The notes below the pieces were generated by a model. That model saw only the letters and a list, made by a program, of their open reading frames with translations. It did no database searches and was not told where the DNA came from. A stretch of 6,999 nt of DNA from Bacteroidota bacterium (GTDB lineage: Bacteria; Bacteroidota; Bacteroidia; Flavobacteriales; Flavobacteriaceae): NCBI GenBank assembly GCA_022601215.1, contig JAHZIZ010000005.1, forward strand, positions 1 through 6,999, in the 5' to 3' direction. A program made the position numbers and the translations under genes. Positions 6,222-6,999 of the stretch are shown here, piece after piece (position 1 is the first letter of the stretch; each line of letters starts with the position of its first letter).

Positions 6222-6999
6222 CTAATTAATGACATTTTTTTGTCTTCTAAAAAGAAAGAATCCAGCAATCCCTGAGAGTAGGATTGCCAAATAAACCCAA
6301 AGGTATTTCGAATCTTGAAATGTGGTTTCTGCCTTTCCATAAGACACAAAGGCAGCCCAATAATAAGGTGATTTCTTAGCGTTATCTATGGTATCGTCCG
6401 TGAGATAATCCATGGCAATTTTCTGAAGAGAATTAGTACTAGTCATTCCTTCTTTATACTCTCGATAAAAATGTTCCATAAGCCAGGCGGTACTATAATC
6501 GTTTACTTTCCATAAGGAGAATAATACGTTTTTAGCTCCGGAATATTGAAAAGCACGCGCTACACTTTGCACCCCTTCTCCCTTAATAGCTTTTCCAACA
6601 CCAGTCTCACATGCACTAAGAACCACTAGCTCACTAGAAAGTGGGAGTCCATATAATTCATCTAAAGTTAATGTTCTATCAGCAAAATCGACAGAGGCCG
6701 GGTGTGTAAATGTTCCACCATTAGCATGACTAGAAATATGTAGTATATCAAACTGGGCAGCAGATTCAATAAATTGTGATGCAGTGGCACGTTCCTCCTT
6801 AAAAATTGTAGCCTTCATTATTTTCTGAAGGGTGTTGGACTCCTCTAATGAATATGGTAGCTCCTTAGTTGAGTTGCTAAATACAGGAAAAAAACCTAAA
6901 ACGCTCTTTGTATTCTTATCTTCAGTGACGGTGAGATAATCATTCAATGAAATAGCGTATAAAATCTCCGATTCCTTTATTAAGAAAGGCATCTTTGAA
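6222..6999 (-). CDS. CHAT-domain protease-like protein with C-terminal membrane anchor (partial; 5' end outside the window)
   Basis: This is the 3' portion of a larger gene. The frame is open to the window edge, with SK encoded before the first Met codon at 6992-6990. The sequence there (MPFLIKESEILYAISL) is the middle of a CHAT domain, not a protein start. CHAT is a caspase/separase-related cysteine peptidase fold. Counting from that internal Met, the catalytic pair is intact: H89 in LHISSHANGG and C128 in LSACETG. Also typical are the GEGVQSVARAF helix, SLWKVNDYST and SPYYWAAFVSYG. A hydrophobic helix follows (about 227-246, WVYLAILLSGIAGFFLF), then a basic tail RRQK and the stop. In Bacteroidota such proteins often carry a signal peptide and TPR repeats upstream; if so here, CHAT would be periplasmic and tethered by this helix. 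The missing N-terminus prevents a decision. The substrate is unknown, and no gasdermin-like or other partner gene is visible in the window. Confidence 0.9.
   Translation of the reverse strand, partial: SKMPFLIKESEILYAISLNDYLTVTEDKNTKSVLGFFPVFSNSTKELPYSLEESNTLQKIMKATIFKEERATASQFIESAAQFDILHISSHANGGTFTHPASVDFADRTLTLDELYGLPLSSELVVLSACETGVGKAIKGEGVQSVARAFQYSGAKNVLFSLWKVNDYSTAWLMEHFYREYKEGMTSTNSLQKIAMDYLTDDTIDNAKKSPYYWAAFVSYGKAETTFQDSKYLWVYLAILLSGIAGFFLFRRQKNVIN

Noticed and set aside
6167..6349. Minus-strand frame of 60 codons spanning the gap between the CHAT gene and the aldo/keto reductase.
   Set aside because: It mostly overlaps the CHAT coding sequence in another frame and shows no domain or signal; its end merely overlaps the reductase start.
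3769..6999. Possible defence island suggested by the CHAT domain near other genes.
   Set aside because: The visible neighbours are housekeeping radA and a metabolic reductase. There are no nucleases, no partner effectors and no mobile-element boundary on this side, so the idea has no support within the window.

Overview
The window looks like DNA of a marine or host-associated flavobacterium (Bacteroidota, Flavobacteriaceae-like). This rests on the low GC, the TPR sensor kinase with a cleavable signal peptide, the exported two-component-propeller (Reg_prop) protein, the CHAT protein with a C-terminal membrane anchor, the RadA sequence flavour, and the near absence of Shine-Dalgarno sites. These are judgements by eye; no database search was possible.

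Layout from left to right. Positions 1 to about 180-200 do not look bacterial. Read on the minus strand they encode a decayed BED-type zinc finger of the kind found in animal hAT transposases and their domesticated relatives (ZBED/FAM200/GTF2IRD2 type), broken by a frameshift and by stop codons. This runs in frame into the 3' end of a minus-strand exported propeller protein (120-959), whose native C-terminus appears to be lost. Next, also on the minus strand, is a tightly coupled two-component pair: a NarL-type response regulator (1041-1688) and a periplasmic-TPR histidine kinase (real start at about 3714, stop at 1690), with one base between them. A divergent spacer of 54 bp separates the kinase from radA on the plus strand (3769-5133). 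radA converges on a Tas-like aldo/keto reductase (minus, 5130-6170), and the two stop codons overlap in the sequence TTAA. The right end holds the 3' part of a CHAT-domain protease-like gene (minus, 6222 to beyond 6999).

How the genes fit together. The kinase probably senses a cell-envelope condition through its periplasmic TPR domain and phosphorylates the adjacent LuxR-type regulator. The propeller gene downstream on the same strand may be a target or an accessory sensor, but that is inference. RadA is a housekeeping recombination and repair factor. The aldo/keto reductase and the CHAT protein have no evident functional link to the rest.

The most unusual point is the bacterial-eukaryotic junction near the left edge. 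The likeliest explanation is a chimeric or host-contaminated contig. The alternative, bacterial DNA inserted in a eukaryotic genome beside a dead hAT element, would be more interesting and needs read-level evidence. I saw no tRNA, rRNA, CRISPR array or bacterial insertion sequence, and no gene-free stretch longer than 300 bases.
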